Source: Zygnema cylindricum
Lineage: Eukaryota > Streptophyta > Zygnematophyceae > Zygnematales > Zygnemataceae
Assembly: GCA_037447655.1 (NCBI GenBank)
Contig: JBBHKE010003272.1
Coordinates: 1 to 64,000 of the forward strand
DNA: 64,000 bases
Direction: 5' to 3'
A program made the position numbers and the translations under genes. Of the stretch, positions 63,537 to 64,000 are shown piece after piece. Each line of letters starts with the position of its first letter. Positions within the stretch are counted from its first letter, which is position 1. Below the pieces are notes generated by a model. It made no database searches. It saw only the letters and a program-made list of their open reading frames with translations, and was not told where the DNA came from.

Positions 63537-63830
63537 CTACTGCTTCCCCTGCCTCTCTTCCTTCTCCCCCTCCTCAACCGTCGCCTTTTCTCCCTTTTCC
63601 CCCTCATCGTTTACCTCCTCCACCCTACTCACCTCAATAGATGCCTCCCTTTCGTTCCTTTCCTTTTCTCCTCCTTCCCTTTCTCTTCCTTCCCATCCAA
63701 TGGCTAATGGGATTGTTGCCTCCCGTTGCCTTGTTAACTCTTCAGCGGTCGCCGTAATAAGGGGAGGATAGCGACGACGATGAGCCAATATTGTACGTGG
63801 TCGCCTAATTTGCTTGTTGCAGCCTTTCAT
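63537..63830 (-). CDS. hypothetical charged ORF upstream in R
   Basis: 97 codons, Arg/Glu-rich (GREREGGEKERNEREAS), starting at a Met near the right end of the window. It lies just upstream of the tandem-repeat frame on the same strand and may be the N-terminus of the R protein or a low-complexity shadow of the pyrimidine tract. Function unknown. Confidence 0.25.
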   Translation of the reverse strand: MKGCNKQIRRPRTILAHRRRYPPLITATAEELTRQREATIPLAIGWEGREREGGEKERNEREASIEVSRVEEVNDEGEKGEKATVEEGEKEERQGKQ

Positions 63831-64000
63831 AGTTTAGCTTCAATTTAGCGTGTATAAATGAGGTGAAGAAGACGCGGCTATGTAGAGTGGAGGGTGCACT
63901 ACACAGTACAAACATAAAACCCTACTTTTAATACGTAAAAATAAACTATTTCATGCGGGGGATACTTGCATTACGAATGGCCATGCACGAAATTACTTCG
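63831..64000. other. window edge, no feature
   Basis: AT-rich sequence to the right of R; nothing recognisable. Confidence 0.5.

Noticed and set aside
62949-63771. Plus-strand ORFs rich in Ser/Pro/Phe/Leu at the right end
   Set aside because: They are translations of a C/T-rich tandem repeat; several frames are open at once, as expected from base composition.
1-64000. Host single-copy genes with introns
   Set aside because: Apart from the R repeat and the unidentified block at 53921-56397, all supported coding sequence belongs to copia elements; I found no convincing exon-intron structure.

Overview
The window is nuclear DNA of a eukaryote, almost certainly a plant. It is a stack of nested Ty1/copia (Pseudoviridae-type) LTR retrotransposons with no recognisable single-copy host gene. 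The plant assignment rests on four things. The window is dominated by copia gag-pol elements with LTRs of about 0.9-1.2 kb. The primer-binding site GGTTATGGGCCCACC fits the anticodon arm of the plant initiator tRNA-Met as I remember it, whereas animal copies should end AGC. Telo-box AAACCCTAA motifs recur, and the LTR promoters carry G-box, GTAC and W-box motifs. Species cannot be told.

Layout, from outside in (labels are mine). R is an unknown repeat on the minus strand with an acidic ORF and a 159-bp tandem repeat. One copy is split: its left part ends at 1687 and its right part resumes at 57926. A second copy lies at 62274-64000. Between the halves is X (1688-57925, minus), a Gag-only element. 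X is interrupted by F (2882-53051, minus, target duplication CTTTT/CTTTC). The 3' LTR of F is interrupted by G4 (3573 to about 25899, minus, Gag-only) and by C5 (25900-38711, plus). The 3' LTR of G4 holds solo LTR G3 (4421-16201, CTAAT), which holds C1 (4667-9077, CCACC) and C2 (9197-15320, GGTCA). The coding part of G4 holds C3 (17539-23979, TTCCT). The pol gene of C5 holds C6 (29073-35493, AATAG). The body of F holds an H-type solo LTR (39532-40511), a truncated element K1 (40611 on) and the near-intact K2 (45268-51713, AATTG). Right of F are a remnant of X, an H-type LTR fragment and an unidentified decayed ORF block (53921-56397). Beyond the right half of R is a 10-base gap of Ns and G2 (58689-62273, minus, Gag-only), which interrupts the second R copy.

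Biology. Autonomous members (C2, C3, C5, C6, K2) encode one Gag-protease-integrase-RT-RNase H polyprotein. C2 and K2 keep the visible catalytic residues in long ORFs; the others are broken by stops and frameshifts. C1, G4 and G2 encode only Gag with a zinc knuckle, fused to a tail that looks like a catalytically dead remnant of RNase H, so they would depend on enzymes supplied by relatives.

Four features recur across families and are the most interesting part. (1) Initiation appears to use an internal, Drosophila-copia-like half-tRNA binding site placed directly after the LTR. The gag ATG lies inside the LTR, so the primer site is also coding. (2) The LTRs carry, antisense, a tRNA-like module with D-arm/A-box and T-arm/B-box. 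(3) There are conserved RNA hairpins near the LTR start and downstream of the presumed cap site. (4) There are dense GTAC clusters with G-boxes in the promoter region. No CRISPR, operon or bacterial feature is present.
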